Shown: positions 39,523 to 48,707, counted from the stretch's first letter. The stretch is 64,000 bases of DNA from Desulfopila sp. IMCC35008 (GCF_010646885.2 NZ_CP050700.1:3932501-3996500), one strand, 5' to 3'. A program made the numbers and translations. Notes: generated from the sequence alone by a model not told the origin.

Positions 39523-39837
39523 TTAAACTGGCAAGAAAACCCGTATCTCCTGCACCAGAACCCAGCGCAGATATGCGGGTCCACTTTTCCCATGAAAACC
39601 AGAAGATTCCATATCCAGATCGAAAACGTCCACATACCGTTTATGCAGAACGCTGTCAACCGCCCCGGCAAAAACGTAGAAGCCGGGAATCGCAATTACA
39701 ACAATCAGCAGCACCTGATGCAACAGGTCGTTCAGGGCAACCCGCAATTTCCACATGCTGAACTCCGAATGCAGCCTCAGGGGCAGGTATATTCTTTGCA
39801 CGGTGTGGGTCAGTGGTTCCCCTCTCGTTTCCGTCAT
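39523..39837 (-). CDS. Unknown small membrane-associated protein heading the operon
   Basis: 104 residues. The start at 39837 is supported by AAGGAG with an 8-nt spacer. A central hydrophobic stretch (VLLIVVIAIPGFYVFAG) could span the membrane or form a buried strand pair. No family recognised. It precedes the MATE-HATPase gene by 17 nt in the same orientation and is the first gene of the five- to six-gene partner-switch operon. Confidence 0.55.
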   Translation of the reverse strand: MTETRGEPLTHTVQRIYLPLRLHSEFSMWKLRVALNDLLHQVLLIVVIAIPGFYVFAGAVDSVLHKRYVDVFDLDMESSGFHGKSGPAYLRWVLVQEIRVFLPV

Positions 39838-40155
39838 CAAATGATCTCCTTGAAAGACGTTTGATATAGCATAGAGGATTGGTGGCTTAATTCAAGGCAG
39901 TTCGGTGAAATATTTTTTTTGCAGTAACTGCTGATATGTGAACCATCCTGGGATGATCGGAATTTCCCAAATAGAAAAAAAACAGATGCCGTACTCGCCT
40001 GCCCTATCTCCAGTAAGCCAAACCGCTATAAGAAAAAGACCCTGAGTTCTCAACAACTGATCTTTTTCTGCCAATACCGAAAAAAATAGGCTAGAATGGC
40101 CACCTCCGACACACTTCAATGCATAAAGACCATACAGGATTTCGAGGATGCAGAT

Positions 40156-41427
40156 ATGATAATGAACCTTCCCCCTTTTACTCCAGCCCCTGGGGTAGAG
40201 AAGCCTCTATTGCCCGCTGGCGCCCAACTCATTTTTTCACAGTCCAGAAACCTGGAGAGACAGGGAGCTGTTGCGTCAAAGGTCACCCTCCAATGGGAAA
40301 TGGCAGGTCCCCTGAATGAAACGGCTATGTGTCGTGCCATGGACACCCTGGCGCAAGCAAAGGATTATCTGCATCTGGAACTTGAAAATGGAGAGGATGG
40401 AGGGATAATAAAAGACTCCACACCAAAACCTGCTCAAGTTGAACATATTCTCTCTCAGGATCTGGCTGCGGAGATGGAGGCCTGGAGTACCCGATCTCCC
40501 CATCCCGGGACACCAGCATGCGCCCTCAGACTTCTCAAGATTGAGCAGCAGCGTTACGCACTAGGGCTCTCCGGGCCCCACGACATCCTGGATATCTGGA
40601 CGATTGACCAAACTCTGGCAACCCTGGCACAACTCTATAACCAAATTATTGACCAAGAGTCCGTACACCTATCCCAGGGACCGGATTTCAAGGATTTTTC
40701 AGCCTGGTATGACAGCCTGCTGGCCTCGGGCCACCTGGAACAGTCCAGAGCTTTCTGGCAACAATTGCTGGATGGTACTTCGCCTGTATTTACATCGCCT
40801 CCGGCTCCTGGTACTTCGGACCACCCACTCAAAACCGTCCAGTCATTTCTGCCTCTGGACCCTGATCTTTGCCGAAAATTTGAAGCAAAAACCCGTGCTT
40901 TAGGGGCTTCAGTTTTTGAGGGGTATTTCACCCTCTACAACTTTGCTCTGTCAAGAATCTCCGGTAAAAACAACTTGCTCACCGCTTTCGTCGCCTCCCT
41001 GCGCCGAATGCCCGGCCTCAAGGATGTGGAGGGGTGCATGCTGAACCGATTTTATATCCCTGTCCGCTTAACCGACAGCAATGATTATCCCTCTGTACTT
41101 AATAAGGTCAGCCAGACATTGGCTTCGGCAAAACAACACTGTCTCTGGCCGACATGGAAAGAGCTCGATCCAGAATGTGCTGGCTACCCCGGACTTTTTT
41201 TCCACTATGTGCCTCCAGACAAAGGATCGCGACCAGAGTTCAAACATCTTTCTGTGTCCCGGTTTAAAACCGTGACTCCGGCTTTCTGGCCTCACCCCAT
41301 GTCGTTCCAGGTCACAGGGGATCCAACTCAGCCTTCATTATTCGCTATCGGTCAATCCGGGTTCTGCTCCAAGGCCTGGTTAGAGGAGTTGCAGAAAACC
41401 TTTGTCAGCGTAATGACCGAGATATAG
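40156..41427 (+). CDS. Stand-alone condensation-domain-like protein
   Basis: About 423 residues resembling a single NRPS condensation or acyltransferase (CoA-dependent acyltransferase fold) domain. The HHxxxDG motif is degenerate: GPHDILDIWTI near residue 140 keeps the second, catalytic His and the Asp but loses the first His and the Gly. FSAWYDSLLASGHLEQSRAFWQQLL matches the following condensation-domain segment. No adenylation or carrier domain is present here. The start at 40156 has GAGGA 7 nt upstream; ATG at 40096 is also in frame. It is encoded opposite a GNAT/aminotransferase operon, suggesting an amide-forming step of a small-molecule pathway. Confidence 0.65.
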   Translation: MIMNLPPFTPAPGVEKPLLPAGAQLIFSQSRNLERQGAVASKVTLQWEMAGPLNETAMCRAMDTLAQAKDYLHLELENGEDGGIIKDSTPKPAQVEHILSQDLAAEMEAWSTRSPHPGTPACALRLLKIEQQRYALGLSGPHDILDIWTIDQTLATLAQLYNQIIDQESVHLSQGPDFKDFSAWYDSLLASGHLEQSRAFWQQLLDGTSPVFTSPPAPGTSDHPLKTVQSFLPLDPDLCRKFEAKTRALGASVFEGYFTLYNFALSRISGKNNLLTAFVASLRRMPGLKDVEGCMLNRFYIPVRLTDSNDYPSVLNKVSQTLASAKQHCLWPTWKELDPECAGYPGLFFHYVPPDKGSRPEFKHLSVSRFKTVTPAFWPHPMSFQVTGDPTQPSLFAIGQSGFCSKAWLEELQKTFVSVMTEI

Positions 41428-41589
41428 TAGGTCGACTTCCAGCCCGCATTTCTCAAGTGTTCAGGCGGTGTCAGATTAGAAGTGGTTAGCACTGAACCAT
41501 AGTTGGCTCTGTTCATTGCTAAAATACTGAAGAAGAAGATGCCGCATGGCCTGACCTCCGGCACTAACGGGTATTGTACCTGCAGGTAC

Positions 41590-42609
41590 TCAAGCCTGGG
41601 CGTTTTCCCACTCTTTTCGTACCATCCCGGCTACGATTTCGTTGCGCTCCCCCTCCAGCACGGTGCCTTGCCAGTCCGGTTGGTCAAGGACTTTTTGCAT
41701 GAGCATGCCATCGGTGCCAAACCATTGGGGAAGAACTCCTCCGAAAAAATAGCCCATCGACTTCAGGGTAGACACTGCCCAACCCACATGGGGCTGGGCA
41801 GTGTTAAGCCAAACCTGAATCACACGATCACCCTGCCCCACCAGCCTGAGATCCTCATCCCTTATCCGAGTCGGAAAATCTTCTCCGATATCACGCACTG
41901 CCACGCGAGACACTTGGGCAAACTCAAAACTCTGAATACTGATCTGGCTGTTGTGGGACGTCGGTTCTCCGTCCGCTATCTCAAAGGTGCACTGGTCGTC
42001 GAGCCCATTGTAGCAAAGAGAAAACTGGTCACTGAGCTCATTGGGAACAAAAACACTGTTTGACCTGGATTTCAGGATTAGAAAGCTCAAAAAGGTAGAA
42101 ACCCTTCCTCCAGCGCTTTGTTCCTTGGCATAGGCGGCGGCGGGCATCAAGTTCACCTCCATGGCTCTGGCAACCATGAGATTTTTATTCAACATCTTCT
42201 GGGAATACGAGTGATTACAGACGGGTTCTCCATAAATAAGATCCACATCCGGGCGCCCTGTCCCCATTTCAATACCGTGCTCGAACAACCGGGTAGCAAT
42301 TCCCCGGCCTCCTCTGTAGAGCCGATGAACGAGGCCGGCTCCACTTTCATATATCCTGGTATTGGGCGCAGAATTGAATAGTGATGTATGACCTACAATT
42401 GCACCGGAAGGAATTCTGGCCACCGAAGAAATCACGCGACCTTCACGATTTTCCTGCACTAAAAGTTCAGGTTCCAGATACGTGCGTATGGGATAGCTCT
42501 CCCCATAAACCGATTGAAAAAGATCGGTAACGCCTCGCGCATCTTCAGGACGGAAACTGTCGATGCTCCACTCCTGGCCGGGTTCAACCGGGATGCTTTG
42601 TTCAGTCAT
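41590..42609 (-). CDS. GNAT-family acyltransferase-like protein
   Basis: 339 residues. The N-terminal half (about 10-150) is a GNAT fold: SFRPEDARGVTDLF, then GLVHRLYRGGRGIATRLF as the acyl-CoA-binding pyrophosphate loop. The C-terminal half is less clear and may be a second degenerate GNAT repeat. The start at 42609 is set by AGAGG 7 nt upstream. Last gene of an operon with an aminotransferase and a HATPase-GNAT fusion; it may acylate an amino product or a protein. Substrate unknown. Confidence 0.72.
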   Translation of the reverse strand: MTEQSIPVEPGQEWSIDSFRPEDARGVTDLFQSVYGESYPIRTYLEPELLVQENREGRVISSVARIPSGAIVGHTSLFNSAPNTRIYESGAGLVHRLYRGGRGIATRLFEHGIEMGTGRPDVDLIYGEPVCNHSYSQKMLNKNLMVARAMEVNLMPAAAYAKEQSAGGRVSTFLSFLILKSRSNSVFVPNELSDQFSLCYNGLDDQCTFEIADGEPTSHNSQISIQSFEFAQVSRVAVRDIGEDFPTRIRDEDLRLVGQGDRVIQVWLNTAQPHVGWAVSTLKSMGYFFGGVLPQWFGTDGMLMQKVLDQPDWQGTVLEGERNEIVAGMVRKEWENAQA

Positions 42610-42696
42610 GCTTTTCCTCTCAGATATTCCAATCGGCAAAGGTCGGTGAAGGCTTACAATATTAAGGACAAAAACAGGAAATCAAGTTCTCCTGTG

Positions 42697-43830
42697 TTAT
42701 CCCCCTAAACGGGCTTTAAAATCTGTCATGACCGCCGCAAAGATCCTGCAAAACTCCTCCATTACCGGCGGTTGGACAAGAGAAATACGAATCCAGTTTG
42801 GAAATCTGAAACCGGTCATGGTTCGCACCATAATACCACTGGTCATAAGTTTACGGTACATGAGAGTATCTGACACCGGCAGCCGAACCATGACATAATT
42901 GCCCTGGTTTGCCAGATATTCCAGGTTGAGATCATCAAACAAACAGCACAGACGAGCTCGTGCAGCCCGAACCATCTCACGAGTGGCAGTTACAAAAGAG
43001 CCGTCATTTGACAGCGCCGCTGCTGCCGCCCTCTGGGCTAGGGTATTCACGGAATAGACAATATGGGTGCGCCGGATCAGATCAACCAGTTCAGGAGAAG
43101 CACAGAGATACCCTATTCGCAGTGCCGCCAATGCATACATCTTGGAAAACGTTCTGAATACAACCACATTGCTATAGTTCTCTACGAGGGACATTCCGTC
43201 AGGAAAATCGGTTTCCTCCACATACTCGAAGTAAGCTTCGTCAATTACCACTAATGCCCTATTGTTGACCTGATCAAGAAAATCCCTCATGGTGGCACTA
43301 TCCCAATATGTGCCGGTAGGGTTGTTAGGATTACAGACAAAGAGAATCTTCGTTTTCGGGTCTATAGCATCCAGCATTGCCTGGGGATCAAAAGTAGAAT
43401 GACGCAGGGGAATGAGTTTGGCCTCAATACCTGAAAATTCGGCAACCCATTCGTACACCGCAAAGGTCTTATCCGCAGTGATGATGTTGTCTCCCTCTGT
43501 GCAAAAGGCTTTAATCACCGAGCCGATAACCTCACATGAACCGTTACCCACCAAAAACTGCTCTGCTGTCATGCTATATTTATCGGCTAAAACCCCGCGT
43601 AAATCATAGCAATCCCCATTGGGATAGACCGGTACGGTTCCCGGAGAAATTGCTTCAATCAGCGCTGCAACCTCGGGAGGAGGCCCAAGAGCATTTTCAT
43701 TGTTGTTAAGCCGGTGCAGCCGTGACACCCCATAGAGTTCCATAAGAACAGGATCAGGCTTGCTTGGGTAATATGGCGAAAAAGCCTGGACGTGGGGCGG
43801 GACCAGGGACAGGGCATCAAAGGCTTTCAT
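42697..43830 (-). CDS. PLP-dependent aminotransferase, histidinol-phosphate-aminotransferase-like
   Basis: 377 residues, fold-type I aminotransferase of the HisC/CobD class. Visible are LNNNENALGPPP (substrate-side loop), NPNNPTGTYW, the VVIDEAYFEY cofactor Asp segment and the PLP lysine in FRTFSKMYALAALRIGY. No other his genes accompany it. Its start overlaps the upstream HATPase-GNAT gene by 14 bp, so it is more likely part of this accessory pathway than of histidine synthesis. It probably makes or consumes an amino acid or amino alcohol. Confidence 0.85.
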   Translation of the reverse strand: MKAFDALSLVPPHVQAFSPYYPSKPDPVLMELYGVSRLHRLNNNENALGPPPEVAALIEAISPGTVPVYPNGDCYDLRGVLADKYSMTAEQFLVGNGSCEVIGSVIKAFCTEGDNIITADKTFAVYEWVAEFSGIEAKLIPLRHSTFDPQAMLDAIDPKTKILFVCNPNNPTGTYWDSATMRDFLDQVNNRALVVIDEAYFEYVEETDFPDGMSLVENYSNVVVFRTFSKMYALAALRIGYLCASPELVDLIRRTHIVYSVNTLAQRAAAAALSNDGSFVTATREMVRAARARLCCLFDDLNLEYLANQGNYVMVRLPVSDTLMYRKLMTSGIMVRTMTGFRFPNWIRISLVQPPVMEEFCRIFAAVMTDFKARLGG

Positions 43831-45103
43831 ACTGAAACACCAAAAGATCAGATTGGCCGCCGTAAGGAAGAATCAGCCTGGGTGAAAAACTCGCTTCAAG
43901 AGCAGCCTGTGCCAGAGATGCCTGCCAGCCCAACGCCAGATCTGTCTGAAAAAGTATACGGTCGAACCCTTCTGCATGGAGGGTTGTAACATGATCCACA
44001 AGACAGGTTTTCATGTCCCTGCCCCCAACCAGGGGTACGAGCAGAGCCTCGCCAAGCCTGGGCCGTAGTTGAGCAAAAAGTACAGACCGTTCCGGGAGCT
44101 TTTCTCCCAGGTCCTTTGTCACCCGGATCTGTCGCATGAGGCAGAGATCCTGATAGGATTTTTCCAGAAATACGACAGCTTCCGGGTGTGACCAAACGGA
44201 AGTGCCGGAATCCTCGCCCAGATGACGATACCATACCGGAGTCTCCGGAGTCTTGGCACTCGGCGCGTACGCCCCAAGATATTCAAAATGACCAGGCGGT
44301 AAATCGGAGGTTGTCCGGCCGGAGAATAGCACCCTGGCATCTGTTCTGGCGACTCTCTGCAGGAGATATTCCACGAGCAAGCTGGAGAGTTGATCGCCCT
44401 GCATAAATATGTAGGGACCAAAAAATGTAACGCCAGAATCACCACACCAGCAGACAGCGCCTGCCAATTCTGAGGCCTGGGTCAAAGCTACGGCCATATT
44501 CATGTCGCCCCTGGTCACCATATCAGCGAGCTTCCCTGGCTTGAAAAAAGATTGATGCAGGTGCTCCGGGCCATAGAGACCCAGAGCAAGTAAGCAAACT
44601 TCTTTCACCAGATCGGGATCTGGTTTGGCTATAAAGCTCAAAGGTCCCTCAAAGGCTTTACGCTGGCTGACCTCAAGCGTCGCAGCGGGGTAAGCCAGAT
44701 CTTCTCTCAGGGTGAGACATACCTTGCGACTCTGCAGCTGGACGTCAAAACAGTCCACCATCCGGGACGCAAGAAGAAGACCGAGGTGGGGAAGATCAAA
44801 TTCATCCTCCGTCAAAGCGGCAGCAGTGAGGTTCATTGCCCACAAGTCAGAAGGGTCTGCAGCAAAACGGAGAGTGGCAGTCACATTCCATCCCCCGGGA
44901 ATAATTTCCAGGATGATTTCGGAACCAGGGGCGGTATGGGCAAGGTGCATGACCACTTCCTCAACAGCCATAATCAACCTGTCAGTGCGGTCTCTGTCCA
45001 ATCCAAATAAAGGGCTGCTGTTTTCTACCAAAGCCTGAGCCAGGGGAACCCAGTCGCGGTGAGCCCAGATTCTCGCAGAAACACTCTGATCAATGGGATT
45101 CAT
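43817..45103 (-). CDS. HATPase-like domain fused to a GNAT-like domain
   Basis: 428 residues. Residues about 10-130 resemble an RsbW-type HATPase (DRTDRLIMAVEEVVMHLAH and HLGLLLASRMVD), but the N-box Asn is replaced by His and the G1 DxGxG is absent, so kinase activity is doubtful. Residues about 145-428 look like a GNAT-related region with a variable C-terminus. The same HATPase theme appears in the MATE fusion and in the true RsbW-like kinase 5-10 kb away. First gene of a three-gene operon with an aminotransferase and a GNAT. Confidence 0.65.
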   Translation of the reverse strand: MNPIDQSVSARIWAHRDWVPLAQALVENSSPLFGLDRDRTDRLIMAVEEVVMHLAHTAPGSEIILEIIPGGWNVTATLRFAADPSDLWAMNLTAAALTEDEFDLPHLGLLLASRMVDCFDVQLQSRKVCLTLREDLAYPAATLEVSQRKAFEGPLSFIAKPDPDLVKEVCLLALGLYGPEHLHQSFFKPGKLADMVTRGDMNMAVALTQASELAGAVCWCGDSGVTFFGPYIFMQGDQLSSLLVEYLLQRVARTDARVLFSGRTTSDLPPGHFEYLGAYAPSAKTPETPVWYRHLGEDSGTSVWSHPEAVVFLEKSYQDLCLMRQIRVTKDLGEKLPERSVLFAQLRPRLGEALLVPLVGGRDMKTCLVDHVTTLHAEGFDRILFQTDLALGWQASLAQAALEASFSPRLILPYGGQSDLLVFQYESL

Positions 45104-45204
45104 GGAAACAAATATCCTAATCGATGATTTTCAGAAGCAAAATAGGCTCCTCTATCTACCCCATCCTTAGTTAGGAGTAGATACGTTTGACATGTTTTCA
45201 ATGG

Positions 45205-45244
45205 TTATATCGGATTCAAGAGCTGTGGGAAAGCAAAAAAAGGC
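45205..45244 (+). repeat. Copy 2 of a 40-bp imperfect direct repeat
   Basis: Begins with TTATATCGGATTC, identical over 13 bp with 33812-33824, then GTGGGAAAG and an A-run. The two copies bracket the partner-switch/biosynthetic region in the same orientation. Confidence 0.4.
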
Positions 45245-45272
45245 GGCGAACCCCGATTACGGGTCCGCCGCC
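45235..45272 (-). terminator. Terminator downstream of the rhodanese gene
   Basis: On the minus strand GGCGGCGGACCC pairs with GGGTTCGCCGCC (45242-45272, one G-T pair) and is followed by seven T. It ends the MauE-rhodanese operon. Confidence 0.9.
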
Positions 45273-45303
45273 TGCATGAAAGACAAGGATGAGCAGAGAG
45301 ACG

Positions 45304-45828
45304 TTACTCCACGTTGGAGACTTTATAGTCAGCTCCCTTCCAGGCGAATATCCCACCAGGGTGACGGAACACATTAGTGTATCCAAGCTCAGTCGCCCAG
45401 GCTGCACCATTATGACTCCGGGTACATTTTACAAACCCGCAGTAAACAATAATTTTCTTATCTTTATCATCCCCGAGGAGCGCTTTAAATTCTTCAACGG
45501 TTTTTCCTCCGGTCTCATTAGTATCCCACTCATTCATATCCGGGATTGGGAAGAGAAACTGTTTGGCACCTGGGATGTGATTCTTTTTATAACTCGCCTC
45601 ATAAGGCATTGTGTCGATAACAAGCATATCTTCACCGGAATCAATTGCCTGTTTCAGTTCCTCGGTGGTTATTACGTTATACCCGCCTCTCTGGACCTCA
45701 CGCACCAGTTTCACCGCTGACGCCTCTGTCGCCACCTCTTTTTCAAATTTTGAGTTGCCGAATCCGAATGCGGTTCCGGTGACACAAAGCAGGGCGGTAC
45801 AAAGTGCGACCATAATCGTCTTTTTCAT
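45304..45828 (-). CDS. Exported rhodanese-domain protein
   Basis: 174 residues with a signal peptide (KKTIMVALCTALLCVTGTAFG) and one rhodanese domain. The active-site loop carries Cys in YCGFVKCTRSHN; the domain has LVIDTMP and HPGGIFAWKG typical of the fold. It may carry persulfide sulfur in the periplasm, consistent with a sulfur-metabolising cell. Its start overlaps the upstream MauE/DoxX-like gene by 4 nt, so the pair probably works together in extracytoplasmic thiol or sulfur chemistry. Confidence 0.9.
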   Translation of the reverse strand: MKKTIMVALCTALLCVTGTAFGFGNSKFEKEVATEASAVKLVREVQRGGYNVITTEELKQAIDSGEDMLVIDTMPYEASYKKNHIPGAKQFLFPIPDMNEWDTNETGGKTVEEFKALLGDDKDKKIIVYCGFVKCTRSHNGAAWATELGYTNVFRHPGGIFAWKGADYKVSNVE

Positions 45829-46325
45829 CTTTTCTCCTGTAATTGATTTTTTTTATTTACCTGATACCTGAACCTGCAGGCAAACAGCAGGGGTATCATC
45901 AAAAAAAGGTCTCTTCCAAGCGCTGATCGCAAACCGGAAAAAGCTTTATGCTCAGGATCTTCTGGACCAAAACATCCACAATCGATATCAAGCCCCAGAT
46001 AGATTCCATAGGATAGGACTGCGATAAAGATCAGCATAAAAACAAGGGTTGAAAGTAACGCCCACCACTTATTAAACAACAGCCCCATGGCTGTGAAAAA
46101 CTCCCCCCAGCATATGGCTAATGCCACAGGAAAGAGCAACATTTCAGGCACAAGGCCGTATGCCCCGATCACTCCGGCAAAGGAGGTTGGTGATAGTATT
46201 TTCGGTATCGCCGCACCAAGGAACACAATAGCTAGCAACCACCGGGCCACAACATCAAGCAAAAGCGGGTAATCAATTTTGTGTCCATGAACAACGTTTT
46301 TTGCTTTGCTCAATACCGGTATCAT
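45825..46325 (-). CDS. MauE/DoxX-like membrane protein
   Basis: 166 residues with four hydrophobic segments (about 25-45, 55-75, 85-110 and 140-155). Residues near 115 carry a CGCFG motif on a loop, typical of MauE/methylamine-utilisation and DoxX-related quinone or thiol oxidoreductase membrane proteins. Coupled to a periplasmic rhodanese by ATGA overlap. A role in transferring electrons between thiols and quinone is inferred. Confidence 0.75.
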   Translation of the reverse strand: MIPVLSKAKNVVHGHKIDYPLLLDVVARWLLAIVFLGAAIPKILSPTSFAGVIGAYGLVPEMLLFPVALAICWGEFFTAMGLLFNKWWALLSTLVFMLIFIAVLSYGIYLGLDIDCGCFGPEDPEHKAFSGLRSALGRDLFLMIPLLFACRFRYQVNKKNQLQEKR

Positions 46326-46551
46326 CTTGCTCTATTGGAGATTTTATCATGCCCATAAACAGTGCTATAACCCAACAATAATATTAGAATTATCTATTAT
46401 GTCAAATTGCAAGATCCGATATAACCAATGGGATTCATCTAACATTTCTATAACTATTCAACACACTGTATCCATAGAAATTATTTGCTTATTCATGTCA
46501 CTCCTATACAATAGAAGAAAGGAGTTACTTTTACCCTACCGAGGTCGCCTG

Positions 46552-46887
46552 ATGACAGAAAATCAATCGACACCCTACATGTTGCTCGGGGCAGTGACAG
46601 CACTGCTATGCAGCCCTGTTCCCATCATTGCGGCTTTCACGTCGAATATAAGCGGCGATACCCGCATTGGCCTTTTCTGTCTCACCGCAAGCCTGCTTTT
46701 TTTTGGTATCGGAGAGGTCCTGAACCATCCTGCTCATGCAGGCAACAGATACATGAAGGATGGTGCCCCAGGCAGATTTAACAGGTTTTCCCAGCGAAAA
46801 CGCATCCCATGTGGCCTTGGCAACCTGCTTTTTATCATCTCTCTGCTGCTCCTCTTTATTGGCATGGCCAAGATCTTTACAGACTGA
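46552..46887 (+). CDS. Small membrane protein of unknown function
   Basis: 111 residues with three hydrophobic segments (about 10-28, 38-52 and 90-108). The start at 46552 is set by GAGG 8 nt upstream; the open frame extends further but with no SD and AT-rich non-protein-like content. FNRFSQRKRIPCG is a basic loop. No family recognised. Followed by a hairpin with a short T-run at 46906. Confidence 0.55.
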   Translation: MTENQSTPYMLLGAVTALLCSPVPIIAAFTSNISGDTRIGLFCLTASLLFFGIGEVLNHPAHAGNRYMKDGAPGRFNRFSQRKRIPCGLGNLLFIISLLLLFIGMAKIFTD

Positions 46888-46905
46888 GGTAAGTTAAATT
46901 TTACG

Positions 46906-46925
46906 GCGTTTAAAAACGCTGTTTT
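46906..46925 (+). terminator. Short terminator after the small membrane gene
   Basis: GCGTTT-AA-AAACGC followed by TGTTTT. Confidence 0.5.
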
Positions 46926-47251
46926 CCTATAATGTTATCTCATTATTTCAGTACTTCCAGCCAGTTTCACGATATTATATTTTGATTTTCCCAGCCTCGA
47001 CACCTACAATGAATAAAGAGCAGTAACATTGCACTGCTCATGACCGAACACTACCGGTTATACCCTGATTTTTCATATATACCTGTTGATTTGCAAAATT
47101 TTTCAAGCTGGTTTGCTAAAGTAACTGCTTTGTAAGATAGGCAAATTAACATGATAAGTATGGGAAATACGGGGGAGGAGAACGGAGAGCAGAAAGGGCG
47201 GGTTCCAGTGTTTTCAGGTAGAGCCCGACATCTCAAACAACAGGTGGTGAT
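46926..47251. other. Intergenic stretch, nothing recognised
   Basis: About 325 nt between a terminator and the PilZ gene. No gene, repeat or RNA that I can support. Confidence 0.35.
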
Positions 47252-47581
47252 ATGAACCAGAGAAGACATCCACGCATCCCGATCAACGGTCTCCAGGCAG
47301 ACATCTCAGACGGAAAAGGTTTCTTTACGGGAACAGTAACAGACATTTCCAGGTTCGGCATGTCACTCAATGACATACCCGTCAGGATGGACCCGGACGC
47401 AGACATCCTGTCGGTAATTATTGAAGGACAGGGAGCTCATTTTAAGCTGTTGGTACGACAGAAGTGGGAATCGGCTTCAGGACTGTATAAAATTATCGGT
47501 GGGCAGATTGAAAACAGCCCCTGGGACTGGACCGAATTCGTTATGCAACACGAACCCGAGGCCGATGATATCTGGTCTTAG
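47252..47581 (+). CDS. PilZ-domain protein (cyclic di-GMP receptor)
   Basis: 109 residues, one PilZ domain. The cyclic di-GMP-binding motifs RRHPR (residues 4-8) and DISRFGMSL (about 30-38) are both present, so binding is likely. It would receive signal from diguanylate cyclases such as the GGDEF protein of this window. Preceded by AGGTGGTG. Solo gene, ending just before convergent hypD. Output unknown. Confidence 0.88.
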   Translation: MNQRRHPRIPINGLQADISDGKGFFTGTVTDISRFGMSLNDIPVRMDPDADILSVIIEGQGAHFKLLVRQKWESASGLYKIIGGQIENSPWDWTEFVMQHEPEADDIWS

Positions 47582-47624
47582 GTAAAGCTTGTCAGATACT
47601 TAAAATCGTTCCAACCGAACATCA

Positions 47625-48707
47625 CTACAACACATGACGTCCGTTCTGCATGTTGTAACGAAAATAAGAGGCACATATCCCCTCACTGGCAAGCATACAT
47701 GGGCCAATAGGGTTCTGGGGAGTACAAGCCATACCAAATGAGGGGCAGTCCGGCGGCAACCCGCGACCTGAAATAATCATGTCGCAATGGCAGGCGCACT
47801 GCTCCTCCCCTTCCAGGAAACGTACATTAAATCGTTTGGTCGCGTCATAAAGCGATAACTCGTCCCGTATTACAAACCCGCTCTCTGCAATGGTACCCAA
47901 GCCTCTCCAGGCCGTATCCACGGCAAAGAACACTTCTGAAACCATCTGCCTGGCGTAGGAGTTTTCGACACTTGAGTAAATTACAGCCGATCCGACGTCA
48001 AAGAGAGATGCACCATGACGGATCTGCATCGCCATTGAGATAAGTCCTCGCAATATATCCGCTTTTTCAAATCCAGCTACACAGCAGGCAAGATTATGCT
48101 TTTTCGCCAGTGCCTTATAGGCTTCGGTATCTGAAATGGTCGTTACATGATCCGAACAGAGCAGGCCATGAATATCCAGATCCGGGTCGCGCATGATGGA
48201 ATCAATAGTTGGAGGCAGTAACCGAATGGAAGGAATAACACAAAAATTATCGATCCCCTCGCATGCTGCTTCAAGAATTGTTTCAGCTACACTGGGGGCC
48301 GTAGCCTCAAAACCTACTGCCGGATAGACGATAATTTTATCAGGTTCACGCCGGGCCAGCTCAAGACAATCATGTGGTGAGGTAATCACCTCTACCTGGG
48401 CCATCCCCTGTGCCCGGATTGAATCGAGAGAGATGTCGCCACTACCACCAAGTTTTAACAAATCGTGGCAACAGGCTGTAATAACGTCGGGCTGCATTGC
48501 AACTTTGACAAAAGCATCCACATGCCCAGTAGGCATAACGCAGATGGAACACCCAGGACCGGAAACAAGTTCCAGGTTCTTGGGAAGTTCCTCCCTCAGT
48601 TGATATTGCAGGATGGCTCGATTATGACTTGAACAGACCACCATTATTCGAATTGGTCTGTCAACAATCTCATCCAACCTTCTCAACAACTGTTCCGGGT
48701 CTCTCAA
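47625..48707 (-). CDS. hypD: Hydrogenase maturation protein HypD
   Basis: 360 residues. HypD is the iron-sulfur scaffold on which the Fe(CN)2CO group of [NiFe] hydrogenases is assembled with HypC. Conserved features: GPGCSICVMPTGHVDAF near residue 50, CCHDLLKLGGSGD, YPAVGFEATAPS and the C-terminal cysteine-rich region (CACHCDMIISGRG, PIGPCMLASEG). GCSIC replaces the more usual GCPVC. It is the last gene of the hydrogenase/Hdr run, separated from it by about 200 nt. hypA, B, C, E and F are not in the window. Confidence 0.92.
   Translation of the reverse strand: MRDPEQLLRRLDEIVDRPIRIMVVCSSHNRAILQYQLREELPKNLELVSGPGCSICVMPTGHVDAFVKVAMQPDVITACCHDLLKLGGSGDISLDSIRAQGMAQVEVITSPHDCLELARREPDKIIVYPAVGFEATAPSVAETILEAACEGIDNFCVIPSIRLLPPTIDSIMRDPDLDIHGLLCSDHVTTISDTEAYKALAKKHNLACCVAGFEKADILRGLISMAMQIRHGASLFDVGSAVIYSSVENSYARQMVSEVFFAVDTAWRGLGTIAESGFVIRDELSLYDATKRFNVRFLEGEEQCACHCDMIISGRGLPPDCPSFGMACTPQNPIGPCMLASEGICASYFRYNMQNGRHVL

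Noticed and set aside
33812..45244. tRNA-derived attachment sites in the direct repeats
   Set aside because: The GAATCCGA string on the minus strand recalls a T-loop, but no acceptor stem or CCA context is present.
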